Positions 7,207 to 15,590 of a stretch of DNA of 64,000 nucleotides are shown piece by piece (position 1 is the first letter of the stretch; each line of letters starts with the position of its first letter). Source of the stretch: Thermocatellispora tengchongensis. GTDB lineage: Bacteria; Actinomycetota; Actinomycetes; Streptosporangiales; Streptosporangiaceae. The notes under the pieces were generated by a model. That model did no database searches. It saw only the letters and a list, made by a program, of their open reading frames with translations, and was not told the origin of the DNA. Location of the stretch: the NCBI RefSeq assembly GCF_014202315.1, contig NZ_JACHGN010000005.1:541903-605902 (forward strand), read 5' to 3'. Position numbers and translations under genes: made by a program.

Positions 7207-8775
7207 GTGCCATCCCCCTACGGCAACTACGCCTACGCGATCCTCACCTCCAACGCCCTGCGCACGCCCGACGCCGTGGCGCTGACCTACTGCGGCGAGC
7301 GCGGCTTCACCTACGACGGGCTGAACCGGGCGGTGAACCGCCGGGTGCACGCGCTGCGCGAGGCGGGCGTCGGGCCGGGCACGCGGGTGGCGGCGCTGCT
7401 GAACGAGACGCTGCACGTCGCCGAGATGTACCTCGCCCAGGCCAAGCTGGGGGCGGTGACCGCGGCGCTGAACCCGTACTGGCCGGTGGAGACGCTGCGG
7501 GCGGTGGTCGAGCGCTCGGGGTGCGCCGCCTTCGTGTACGACTCCACCGTGGAGGACGCGGTCGCCCGCATCCGCCCCGGGCTGCCCGGCGTGACGACGT
7601 GGATCAAGGTGGGCGGGCCCGGCGCGGACGCCGTCGATCTCGACGCGCTCACCGCCGCCGCGAGCGAGGAGGAGCCCGAGCCCGGCGCCTTCGGCGACGA
7701 CCCGCTCGCGCTGTACTACACCTCCGGCACCACCGGCCTGCCCAAGGCCGTCGTGCACACCCACGCCGGCGCGCTGGCGACCGCGCAGATCTGGCTGGAC
7801 GTGCCGCGCGGCCCCGGCAGCGTGCTCGGCACCGGGGCGATCATCTGGGGCATCGGCTTCCCCGCCCTGGTCGGCCCGGCCCTGTACGCCGGCATGCGGC
7901 TGGTCCTGGAGCAGGACTGGGGCCCGGCCAACTTCCTGCGGGTCGTCCCGCGCGAGCGGGTCACCCACGTCTCGCAGATCCCGTCCTTCTACGCGGCGCT
8001 GCTCGGCTCCGACGACCACGTGGGCGTGGACCTGTCCTCGCTGCGGGTGATCATGCTGGGCGGCGAGCCGCTGCCGGGCGCGCTGCTGGCCCGGATGAAG
8101 GAGCGCCTGCCCGACGCCGGCGTCTACTGCTACTACGGGCAGACCGAGGCGCCGTACACCTGCTTCGGCCGCGTGGACGACGGCAGCACCCCGCTCGGCT
8201 CCTCCGGCGTGGCCCGCACCTCCTGCGCGGTGCGGATCACCGACCCGGCCGGCCGCCGCGTCGTGGGCCGGGCCGGCGAGATCAACCTCGCCGGGCCGCA
8301 CCGGATGGCCGGCTACGACGGGCTGCCCGAGCGCACCGCCGAGGTGCTGCGCGACGGCTGGTACGTCGGCGGCGACCTGGGCATGCTGGACGAGCACGGC
8401 AACCTGACCGTGCTCGGCCGCCGCGAGGACGCGATCCTGAAGTCCGGCGCCTGGTCCCAGCCCGCGGCCGTGGAGGAGGCGGCCATGGCGCTGGACGGCG
8501 TGGCGGAGGCGGGCGCGGTGGGCGTGCCCGCGCACGAGGAGGGGCGCGAGGCGGCCGAGCAGCGCATCCTGCTCGCGGTCACACCGCGCGCCGGGCAGTC
8601 GCTCGACCCGGAGAAGATCGCCGCCGCCCTGGCCGAGACGCTGCCCCCGCACCAGCGCCCCGACCACGTGGTGGTCGCCGCCGAGCTGCCGCACACCCAG
8701 GACGCCAGCGGCGGCCCCGGCAAGCTGCTGCGCCGCGCGATCCGCGACGCCTACCAGCACGTCATGCCCGCATGA
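7207..8775 (+). CDS. AMP-forming acyl-CoA synthetase (ANL superfamily)
   Basis: The gene encodes 522 residues with the ANL architecture. The P-loop-like motif YYTSGTTGLPK is near residue 170, GGEPLP and YYGQTE (A5-like) lie in the middle, GWYVGGDLG carries the hinge-region Asp and GRREDAILKSG follows. A C-terminal GGPGKLLRR supplies the catalytic Lys near residue 508. It adenylates a carboxylic acid and transfers it to CoA. The GTG start at 7207 has GGAGG five bases upstream. It is the third gene of the operon, overlapping the next by ATGA. Chain-length and aromatic specificity cannot be read. It likely activates the imported regulon substrate. Confidence 0.9.
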   Translation: MPSPYGNYAYAILTSNALRTPDAVALTYCGERGFTYDGLNRAVNRRVHALREAGVGPGTRVAALLNETLHVAEMYLAQAKLGAVTAALNPYWPVETLRAVVERSGCAAFVYDSTVEDAVARIRPGLPGVTTWIKVGGPGADAVDLDALTAAASEEEPEPGAFGDDPLALYYTSGTTGLPKAVVHTHAGALATAQIWLDVPRGPGSVLGTGAIIWGIGFPALVGPALYAGMRLVLEQDWGPANFLRVVPRERVTHVSQIPSFYAALLGSDDHVGVDLSSLRVIMLGGEPLPGALLARMKERLPDAGVYCYYGQTEAPYTCFGRVDDGSTPLGSSGVARTSCAVRITDPAGRRVVGRAGEINLAGPHRMAGYDGLPERTAEVLRDGWYVGGDLGMLDEHGNLTVLGRREDAILKSGAWSQPAAVEEAAMALDGVAEAGAVGVPAHEEGREAAEQRILLAVTPRAGQSLDPEKIAAALAETLPPHQRPDHVVVAAELPHTQDASGGPGKLLRRAIRDAYQHVMPA

Positions 8776-10850
8776 ACGGCGGCCTGCCGGAGCTCAAGGA
8801 GCTCCTCCGGGACGCCGGCGTCCCGGTGCCGCCCGGCGCCGCCGTGCCGGACGCCGACTCGGTCGAGAAGGCCGCCTCGGGCCTGCGCCCGCCCCTGGTC
8901 GTCAAGGCGTACGGGCCGGGGCTGCTGCACAAGTCGGACGCGGGCGCCGTACGCCTCGGCCTGCCGGACGCCGCCGCGGCCGGTGCGGCGGCGCGCGAGA
9001 TGGACGGGCGGCTGGCCGCCCGGGGCGTGGTCCCCGGCGGGTTCCTGGTGGAGGAGCAGGCCGCGCCGGGCGTCGAGCTGATCATGGGCCTGGTGCGCGA
9101 CCCCGGCTTCGGGCCGATGGTGCTGGCCGGGCTCGGCGGCGTGTGGGCCGAGGTGCTGCGCGACACGGCGCTGCGGCTGTGCCCGATCGGCGAGGACGAC
9201 GCCCGCGCCATGCTGGCCGAGCTGCGGGCCGCGCCGCTGCTGCGCGGCCACCGGGGCGCCCCGCCCGCCGACCTGGACGCCCTGGCCGCGCTGCTGGTCG
9301 CGCTCGCCGGGCCCGGCGGGCTGTGGCAGCGGCTCGACCTGGGCGAGTTCGAGCTGAACCCGGTCATCGCCACGCCGGACGGCGCGGTCGCGGTGGACGT
9401 CCGGCACGTCCCCGGCCAGACCGCCCCGCCCACCGCACCCGTTCCCGGCCGCGCGACCGACTTCCTGCGGCTGTTCGAGCCGCGCAAGGTGGCGGTGGTG
9501 GGGGCGTCGGCGGGCAGGTCCAACTTCGGCACGATGTTCCTGGAGTTCTACAAGGAGACCGGGGTGCCGCTGGTCGCGGTGCACCCCGGCGCGGCCGAGA
9601 TCGCCGGGGTGCCGTGCGTGCCGTCACTGGCGGCGGCGGAGGCCGACTACGCGTTGGTCGCGGTGCCCGCCGAGCGCTGCGCCGAGGTGGTGCGCGAGGC
9701 CGCCGGCACGCCGTTCGTCCAGGTGATGAGCGGCGGCTTCGCCGAGGCCGGGCGCGCCGATCTGGAGGCCCGGCTGGCCGAGGCCGCCCGCGCCGCGGGC
9801 TCCCGGCTGCTCGGCCCCAACTGCATGGGCGTCTACTGCCCGCGCGGCCGGCAGACGTTCGTCGGCGGCGGGCTCGGCCCCGAGGGCGGCATCGCGCTGA
9901 TCTCGCAGAGCGGCGGGCTGGCCGGGGAGGTCGTCAGGGTCGGCGAGCACCGGGGCCTGGCGTTCGGCCGCGTGGTCACGGTGGGCAACGCCGCCGACGT
10001 CACCCCCGCCGAGCTGCTGCGCTGGCTGGCCGGCGACCCGCACACCTCCGCCGTGGGCCTGTACCTGGAGGACCCGCGGGCCGGGCGCGCGCTGTTCGAG
10101 GCCCTGATGTCCGTACGCGGCGTGCTGCCGGCCGTCCTGCTCGCCGGCGGCCGGAGCGCGCAGGGACGCCGGGCCGCCGCCTCGCACACCGGCGGCCTGG
10201 TCAGCGACGCCCGCGTCTGGCAGGCCGTCGCCGCGCAGGCCGGGGCCGCGCTGGTCGCCTCCCAGGACGACCTGATCGGCGCGCTGCTGTTCCTGCAGTG
10301 CCACCGGGGCCGGCTGGGCGGCGGCGATCCGGACGCCGGCGTGCTGGTGATCGGGCCGAGCGGCGGGGCGAGCGTGCTCGCGGCCGACGCCTTCGACGCC
10401 GTGGGCCTGCTGCTCGCGCCGCTGCCCGCCCCGGCCGCCGAGGCCCTGCGCGAAGCGGGGCTCGGGCTCGGCGCCGGGACCTCCGCGGCCAACCCGCTGG
10501 AGGCGCCCGTGGGCCCGCGCTCCCGCCCCGACCTGGCCGCCGCCGCGATCCGCGCGATCGTGCCCCACGGGGCGTACGCGGATGTGGTGGCGCACGTCAA
10601 CGCGCAGAGCTTCTTCACCTACGGGGACGGGGCCGAGCCGCTGCTGGCGTACGCGCGGCACCTGGCGGCGGCGCAGGCGGCGTTGCCTGCGACCCGGATC
10701 ACGCTGGTGACCAGGAACGGCGAGTGCGCCCCGCCCGGCGTCGTGGCCGAGGTGCGGGCGATCGTGACCGGGGCGGGCGTCCCGGTGTACGGGTCCATGG
10801 AGGCCGCGGCGGCGGCCGTCGCGGCGGGCAGAGCGGCCGGACGGAGGTAG
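8772..10850 (+). CDS. NDP-forming acyl-CoA synthetase, fused ATP-grasp and CoA-binding/ligase domains
   Basis: The gene encodes 692 residues. An ATP-grasp region (about 1-215, including VVKAYGPGLLHKSDAGAV) is followed by a CoA-binding Rossmann domain (from about 235, KVAVVGASAGRSNFG) and a succinyl-CoA-synthetase-like ligase domain with SQSGGLAGE and the SHTGG motif. The latter contains the phosphorylated His expected for ADP-forming acyl-CoA synthetases. The order is ATP-grasp first, unlike the common alpha-then-beta fusion. It interconverts acyl-CoA with acid plus ATP. The ATG overlaps the stop of the AMP-forming ligase, so two mechanistically different CoA-activating enzymes are co-translated. 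Confidence 0.88.
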   Translation: MNGGLPELKELLRDAGVPVPPGAAVPDADSVEKAASGLRPPLVVKAYGPGLLHKSDAGAVRLGLPDAAAAGAAAREMDGRLAARGVVPGGFLVEEQAAPGVELIMGLVRDPGFGPMVLAGLGGVWAEVLRDTALRLCPIGEDDARAMLAELRAAPLLRGHRGAPPADLDALAALLVALAGPGGLWQRLDLGEFELNPVIATPDGAVAVDVRHVPGQTAPPTAPVPGRATDFLRLFEPRKVAVVGASAGRSNFGTMFLEFYKETGVPLVAVHPGAAEIAGVPCVPSLAAAEADYALVAVPAERCAEVVREAAGTPFVQVMSGGFAEAGRADLEARLAEAARAAGSRLLGPNCMGVYCPRGRQTFVGGGLGPEGGIALISQSGGLAGEVVRVGEHRGLAFGRVVTVGNAADVTPAELLRWLAGDPHTSAVGLYLEDPRAGRALFEALMSVRGVLPAVLLAGGRSAQGRRAAASHTGGLVSDARVWQAVAAQAGAALVASQDDLIGALLFLQCHRGRLGGGDPDAGVLVIGPSGGASVLAADAFDAVGLLLAPLPAPAAEALREAGLGLGAGTSAANPLEAPVGPRSRPDLAAAAIRAIVPHGAYADVVAHVNAQSFFTYGDGAEPLLAYARHLAAAQAALPATRITLVTRNGECAPPGVVAEVRAIVTGAGVPVYGSMEAAAAAVAAGRAAGRR

Positions 10851-10859
10851 AGGCGGGCG

Positions 10860-11609
10860 ATGGGCATTCTGGACGGCAAGGTCGCGCTGATCAGCGGGGG
10901 TGCGCGCGGGATGGGCGCCGCGCACGTGCGGCGGTTCCTGGCGGAGGGGGCGCGGGTCGTGTTCGGCGACGTGCTGGAGGAGGAGGGCAAGGCGCTGGCG
11001 GCCGAGACCGGCGCCACGTTCGTCCGGCACGACGTGCGCAGCCCCGCGGAGTGGGCCGCGGCCACCGGTGCCGCCGTGGACGCGTACGGGCGGCTGGACG
11101 TGCTGGTCAACAACGCCGGCATCCTGCGCTTCCGCCGCATCGCCGAGATGGACCTGGCGGAGTTCGAGGAGGTCGTCGGGGTCAACCTGACCGGCACCTG
11201 GCTCGGGGTCAAGTCGGTGATCGAGCCGATGAAGGCCGCGGGCGGGGGCGCGATCGTGAACATCTCCTCGGTGGAGGGGTTCATCGGCGCGGAGGGGCTG
11301 TCGGCGTACTCCGCCTCCAAGTTCGCCGTACGCGGCGTGACCAAGGCCGCCGCGCGCGAGCTGGCCAGGTTCGGCATCCGGGTCAACTCGGTGCACCCGG
11401 GCGCGATCAACACGCCCATGGTGGCCGCGCCGGAACTGGCGGCCGAGATCGACGGCGCGGCGTTCCTGCGCGCGATGCCGATCAGGCGCTTCGCCGAGCC
11501 GGTCGAGGTCTCGCACGTGGTGGCGTTCCTGGCCTCCGACCGGGCGAGCTACTGCACCGGCGGCGAGTTCACCGTGGACGGCGGGATGCTGACCGGCGCG
11601 GGCTACTGA
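10860..11609 (+). CDS. Short-chain dehydrogenase/reductase (3-alpha/20-beta-HSD-like)
   Basis: The gene encodes 249 residues of a classical SDR with cofactor loop GGARGMG, NNAG, and catalytic YSASK preceded by the serine pair in ISSVEG. The sequence style (GARGMGAAHVRRF, HDVRSPAEW, LTGTWLGVKSV) is close to 3-alpha(or 20-beta)-hydroxysteroid dehydrogenase-type SDRs, but that name describes a sequence group, not proof of a steroid substrate. The gene starts 9 bp after the synthetase stop, so it is the last gene of the 6465-11609 operon. It probably oxidises a hydroxyl group on the acyl intermediate. Confidence 0.87.
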   Translation: MGILDGKVALISGGARGMGAAHVRRFLAEGARVVFGDVLEEEGKALAAETGATFVRHDVRSPAEWAAATGAAVDAYGRLDVLVNNAGILRFRRIAEMDLAEFEEVVGVNLTGTWLGVKSVIEPMKAAGGGAIVNISSVEGFIGAEGLSAYSASKFAVRGVTKAAARELARFGIRVNSVHPGAINTPMVAAPELAAEIDGAAFLRAMPIRRFAEPVEVSHVVAFLASDRASYCTGGEFTVDGGMLTGAGY

Positions 11610-11629
11610 CGGCTGGAGCCCGCTCCCGC

Positions 11630-12298
11630 TCAGCCCGCGACAGAGGGCGCGTCGCGCATCGGGGGCCACTGGGTGGGGGTGATGAACAGGCCGGTGGCCT
11701 CGACCAGCACCGTGCCGGCCTGGTCGGCGATCCGGCCCTCGACCCAGGTCTTGCGCCCCTCCGTACGCGCGACGGCGGCGGTGGCGGCCAGCGGCTCGCC
11801 GTACGGGACGCGGCGTACGTACCGGAGGGTGAGCGTGCCGGTGAACCCGCCGCGCCCGGCCAGGGCCGCGGCGTGGCCGAGCAAATGGTCCATGATCAGC
11901 GCGCTGACCCCGCCGTGCACGCTGCCGGGCGGGCCCTCGTGGATCGGGCGGAAGGTCACGTCCGCCCGGACCCCGCCCTCTCCGGTCGACGGGTCGGGCT
12001 CGATGACGAGCGGCAGGGCGAACGGGTTGCCCGAGCCGATCACGGCGTTGCCGACGTGCCGCAGCGTACCGTCGGAGCCGATGTGGAAGGGGTGGGTGCT
12101 CTGCCTGCTGACGGCCCGCAGCCGCTCGGTCAGCACCGCCAGCTCCCCGGCGATCTCGGCCAGCTCGCCCTCGGGCGCCGCGGTGAGCGCGACGGCGTCC
12201 ATGAGCTCGCGGGTCTGCCGGGTCAGCGCGGCGAGGGCCTCAAGGCGGGACTCGGCGTCCGCGTCCTCGGTGAAGGCGAGGTCGAAGGTCACGGCCAC
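11630..12298 (-). CDS. PaaI-family acyl-CoA thioesterase (hotdog fold)
   Basis: The gene encodes 222 residues. The C-terminal half is a hotdog thioesterase domain with the GPPGSVHGGVSALIMDHLLGHAA segment typical of PaaI/4HBT proteins. The acidic residue in MDH is the likely catalytic one. The N-terminal half is an alpha-helical region rich in Leu and Glu. It hydrolyses acyl-CoA thioesters to free acids. The GTG start at 12298 lies only six bases from a KstR-type palindrome, with no clear ribosome-binding site. A second in-frame GTG is at 12292. It converges with the SDR gene, so it is a separate transcription unit. Confidence 0.85.
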   Translation of the reverse strand: MAVTFDLAFTEDADAESRLEALAALTRQTRELMDAVALTAAPEGELAEIAGELAVLTERLRAVSRQSTHPFHIGSDGTLRHVGNAVIGSGNPFALPLVIEPDPSTGEGGVRADVTFRPIHEGPPGSVHGGVSALIMDHLLGHAAALAGRGGFTGTLTLRYVRRVPYGEPLAATAAVARTEGRKTWVEGRIADQAGTVLVEATGLFITPTQWPPMRDAPSVAG

Positions 12299-12304
12299 AG
12301 TTTA

Positions 12305-12320
12305 GTAGAACAAGTTCTAC
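12305..12320. promoter_or_regulatory. KstR-type palindromic operator upstream of the thioesterase
   Basis: The site reads GTAGAAC AA GTTCTAC, a perfect 7-bp inverted repeat around a 2-bp centre. It contains an exact match to the published KstR pattern TNNAACNNGTTNNA, the repressor site of cholesterol and lipid catabolism genes in mycobacteria and rhodococci. It is unrelated to the 18-bp repeat found elsewhere in the window. Confidence 0.65.
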
Positions 12321-12509
12321 CGAACCGCATTCGGGCGCCGTGAGCTACCCCACCACAGAGTCCTACACCTCATCCTAGGTAGATCTTTTTCCTCCTTTCC
12401 CGACACCTCCGGACGAAGCATGACATCGGCTACCAGGCCCTCGTCCCGGCCCGTGACGGATCGGTCGCTTGACGCGTCCTTGGCAGGGGCTTGACCTAGC
12501 GATTCGTCC

Positions 12510-12539
12510 CAGTAGTTTCTTTTCGTCACGGAACTACTG
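12510..12539 (+). promoter_or_regulatory. Inverted repeat in the CHAP-gene leader
   Basis: CAGTAGTT at 12510-12517 pairs with AACTACTG at 12532-12539 across a 14-base loop, 16 bases before the ATG of the CHAP gene. A TTGACC at 12491 could be a -35 element, but no convincing -10 follows. It could be an operator or an mRNA hairpin. The rest of the 12321-12555 gap shows nothing recognisable. Confidence 0.35.
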
Positions 12540-12555
12540 CCTGACCCGGAAGTCC

Positions 12556-14736
12556 ATGAGCCCAGAGATCGAAAAGTTCATCAAGCTCCTCGAAGAACAC
12601 CTCGGCTACACCGAGAAGGGCAACGGTTACACCAAGTTCGGCGAGTGGTACAACAGCGTCGAGTCCGACGCCGACTACTCCACGCAGCCCTGGTGCGACA
12701 TGTACATCTCCTGGGCCGCCAAGAAGCTGGGCTACGAGGACTGGATCGGACAGTTCGCCTGGACCGTCGCGCACGCGCGCTGGTTCCGGAAGCACGACGC
12801 GTGGGGCAAGGAGCCCAAGCCGGGCGCCCTGGTCTTCTTCGACTGGAGCGGCAGCGGCACCGTACGCGGCATCGACCACGTGGGCGTGGTCGTGGACGTC
12901 CGCGGCGACAAGATCATCACGATCGAGGGCAACATCGACGGCGGCGTGGCCAAGCGCAAGGAGCGCGACCAGAGCAAGGTCGTGGGCTACGGCTACCCCG
13001 AAGAGGTCAAGGCCAAGCTGGAGCGCAAGCAGGAGCTCCGCGACGCCCGCCCGGGCACCGGCGACATCCTCATGCCGGGCCCGTTCAGCGCACCCGTCGC
13101 CACCGACGCGCGTCCGACCGCGCCGGCGCGCCCAGAGCAGCCCTCCGCCGAGGCGGGCAGAAGCGCCGTCCCCACAACGCTCCCCACCACCCCGAACGCC
13201 GACCAGACCCCCGGGAGGGGCGAGCCCGGCCCGACCGGCGCGCCCAGCCAGACGGGCATACACGGCCACCTAGGCGCACCCAGCCAGACCGGCGTCCCCG
13301 GCCAGACCGACAGGCCGAGCCAGACCGGCATGCCCGGCCTACATGGCCACCTCGGCGTACCCGGCCAGACCGGCGACTCCGCCCAGCCCGGCGAGTCCAC
13401 CCGATCCGGCCAGGCAGACCAGGCCACGCAAGGCGACCAGGCCACGCGGAATGACCAGGCCACGCGGAATGACCAGACCACGCGGGGCGACCAGGCCAGG
13501 CAGACCGACGTGGCCGCGCAGGAGGCGCGACAGGCCCAGCAGGCGCTGACCCCGCGTCCCACCGCCGCGCCGGCGCCCACCCCCGCCACCACGGCCCCCG
13601 CCGCGCCGTCCGCGACGATCCCCCACGGGGACAAGGCCGTCGCCCGCCCCGGCGGACACGAGACCAGCACCCTGACGGGCGTCCCGCTCTCGGCCACCCA
13701 GCCACTCCCGATCTCCGCCCCCGAGCTGAGCACCCCCGCCCTCCTCGCCCCCGCGCTCCTGGCCGCCGTCGCCGTCCTGGCCCACGCCAAGGCCCGCCGC
13801 ATGCGCCTCCGCCCGGCCCTGGCCACCGCCGGCACCGCCCCCGCCCCCGAACGGGGCCGCAAGCGCGGCAAGCGCCGCGCCACCGGCAAGAAGCCCCGCC
13901 AGACGGCCACCACGACGACCCTCACCACACAGACCCTCGCCACACAGACCCTCACCACACAGACCCTCGCCGGACAGACCACCCTCACGACCAGCCCGGC
14001 CCTCCAGACGGTCGCGGCGCCCCAGACCCTCCAGAGCGTCCCGGCGACCCCGGCCCTGGCCGCCGCCGCGGCCACGCACCCGCCCGCCACGACCCCGGTC
14101 CCGGCCACCGCCGCACCCGGAACCGCGGTCACCGACACGGCCCCGCCGAACACGCCCTCCCCCGCCTTCACGACGTCCATCCCGGACACCCCGCTCCCCG
14201 GCACCACCGAGCCCTGGCCCGCCGACCGGTCACCATCCACCCCCGACGGCCCGGCGCCCCGCTTCAGCGAGCCGTGGGCGGGCGAGCGCACCCCGGACGG
14301 CCCGGTGCCCGGCTTCGCCGATCCGTGGGCGGGCGAGCGCACGGCGTACCGCGGACGGCGTCGCAGGGAGTGCGCCGTGGAGGAGAGCACGACCTTCACC
14401 CCGGACCTGGTACCGCGGGGCCGCCGCCACCGGCCCATGCCCACCGGCCCTCGGGGTGCCGCGGCCGGCGGCGTCCCCCGCCCGCGCTCGGCCCCGTCGC
14501 AGCCCTTCGCGGACACCCAGCTCCGGGGCCGCCGCCACCGCCCGCCCGGCCACCAGACCGCCACCCCCACGAGCCGGGCCCACGTCCCCGCGCACGCGGC
14601 CCCCGTGACGGCCACCCTCCCGCGCCGCCCGGACCCCGACGACCTCCTGGAATGGCTCGACTCCACGGGCCCCATCGAGTTCGACTGGTTCGGCACCCAC
14701 GCCCCGGCCACCACCTCCTCGAACCGCCGCCCCTAA
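12556..14736 (+). CDS. CHAP-domain amidase-like protein with a long low-complexity, membrane-spanning tail
   Basis: The gene encodes about 726 residues. Residues 1-165 form a CHAP (NlpC/P60-like) domain with C47 (QPWCDMY), H108 (DHVGVV) and E124 (TIEGN), the set expected for a peptidoglycan amidase/endopeptidase. A Pro/Thr/Gln/Gly repeat region (about 180-390), one hydrophobic helix near 393-412 followed by KARRMRLR, and a second Thr-rich repeat region (455-480) come next. The C-terminal 200 residues are Pro/Arg-rich and end with a conserved-looking acidic block, DPDDLLEWLDSTGP. No N-terminal signal peptide is visible. The ATG at 12556 is chosen because the CHAP fold begins there; the ribosome-binding site is weak. 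Confidence 0.75.
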   Translation: MSPEIEKFIKLLEEHLGYTEKGNGYTKFGEWYNSVESDADYSTQPWCDMYISWAAKKLGYEDWIGQFAWTVAHARWFRKHDAWGKEPKPGALVFFDWSGSGTVRGIDHVGVVVDVRGDKIITIEGNIDGGVAKRKERDQSKVVGYGYPEEVKAKLERKQELRDARPGTGDILMPGPFSAPVATDARPTAPARPEQPSAEAGRSAVPTTLPTTPNADQTPGRGEPGPTGAPSQTGIHGHLGAPSQTGVPGQTDRPSQTGMPGLHGHLGVPGQTGDSAQPGESTRSGQADQATQGDQATRNDQATRNDQTTRGDQARQTDVAAQEARQAQQALTPRPTAAPAPTPATTAPAAPSATIPHGDKAVARPGGHETSTLTGVPLSATQPLPISAPELSTPALLAPALLAAVAVLAHAKARRMRLRPALATAGTAPAPERGRKRGKRRATGKKPRQTATTTTLTTQTLATQTLTTQTLAGQTTLTTSPALQTVAAPQTLQSVPATPALAAAAATHPPATTPVPATAAPGTAVTDTAPPNTPSPAFTTSIPDTPLPGTTEPWPADRSPSTPDGPAPRFSEPWAGERTPDGPVPGFADPWAGERTAYRGRRRRECAVEESTTFTPDLVPRGRRHRPMPTGPRGAAAGGVPRPRSAPSQPFADTQLRGRRHRPPGHQTATPTSRAHVPAHAAPVTATLPRRPDPDDLLEWLDSTGPIEFDWFGTHAPATTSSNRRP
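13417..13506 (+). repeat. 18-bp in-frame tandem repeat within the CHAP-protein tail
   Basis: Five consecutive 18-bp units begin at 13417, 13435, 13453, 13471 and 13489, each starting GACCAG. They encode the six-residue unit DQATRN and variants. A second, shorter array of Thr/Gln-coding 18-bp units is at about 13921-13975 (TLTTQ, TLATQ). Both keep the reading frame, so length variation would change only the linker. Confidence 0.8.
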
Positions 14737-15061
14737 CGCGGGGCGTGAGCCCTCCGACCCCCGCCGTCACGCCCGCGCCGCCGTCCAGAGGCGCCATACG
14801 GGCGTCCACCTCTCTGCACGGCGTTGGCGGGTGTGACGCCGGCGGGCCGTGCGGCTGATCGCCGGGATGTCGGCGTGCGCTCGCCATGGCGCGGTGGGCA
14901 CCTGCCTGCGGCTGTTCGGCGAGAAGGGCATGCCCTCATGCCTGAGTGCCGCATCCGCCTGACCGGCTGCCTGCACATCCGGGCCCCCGCTCGGGCGGAT
15001 GCACGGGCGGGGTCCGATGCGCCCCAATGCACCCCGATGTTGACGAGCCGGCCCGGGACCG

Positions 15062-15119
15062 GCCGGGCGGGAAGGTGCCGCGCCTGTGGCGCCGGGCGGG
15101 AAGCTGCCGCGCCCGTGGC
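15062..15119. repeat. 29-bp tandem repeat, two copies
   Basis: Copies at 15062-15090 and 15091-15119 differ at two positions, and a truncated third copy begins at 15120. The unit starts GCCGGGCGGGAAG. It lies in the gene-free stretch. Confidence 0.8.
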
Positions 15120-15362
15120 GCCGGGCGACGGCCCCGGGCCACGCCCAGGCCACGCCCGGGGCGCCCTTCCCTCGGGCCAGCCCCTGCTCGGGCCGGGCCC
15201 CTGCCCGGGCAGCATGCTGCCCGGCGCGGTGTGCTGCCGAGGGCCGTGTGCGCCCGCCCAGGGGGCCCAGACGTCCCCCGGACCAGCCGGGCGGTCGGGC
15301 GGGGACGTGCCGCACCCCAACCCTTGCCCGAGCCGGTCCCCTGCTCGGGCAGCGTGCTGCCC

Positions 15363-15396
15363 AGCACGGTGCACCACCCAGCACGGTGCACCACCC
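15363..15396. repeat. 17-bp tandem repeat, two perfect copies
   Basis: The unit AGCACGGTGCACCACCC occurs at 15363-15379 and 15380-15396. Each unit contains the short palindrome GGTGCACC. It lies in the gene-free stretch. Confidence 0.8.
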
Positions 15397-15590
15397 AAAC
15401 CCAGCGCGCATGCCCAGGGCCGCTCCCATCCGCCCAGGCGGGTCTCGGATGTTAACGGGTGGCTATCGAGCGGTCGGGCGGGACCGTGCCGCGCTTGTGG
15501 GGCCCGCCGCCCCTCCCTGGCCGGAAACAGTCCCGGGCGGCGTGCGGCCAGGGCCGCATGGCATCGGCATGGGCGGCTTACGGGAGCGGC

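Larger units (their letters stand above)
14737..15590. other. Gene-free, repetitive, very GC-rich stretch
   Basis: About 850 bp without a supportable gene. All open frames here are low-complexity Arg/Pro/Ala/Gly translations without domain resemblance or ribosome-binding sites. The DNA holds a 29-bp tandem pair (15062-15119), a 17-bp tandem pair (15363-15396) and several diverged relatives of the phrase CGGGCGGGA..GTGCCGC (for example near 15292 and 15472). No tRNA-like or riboswitch-like element was recognised. Confidence 0.6.
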
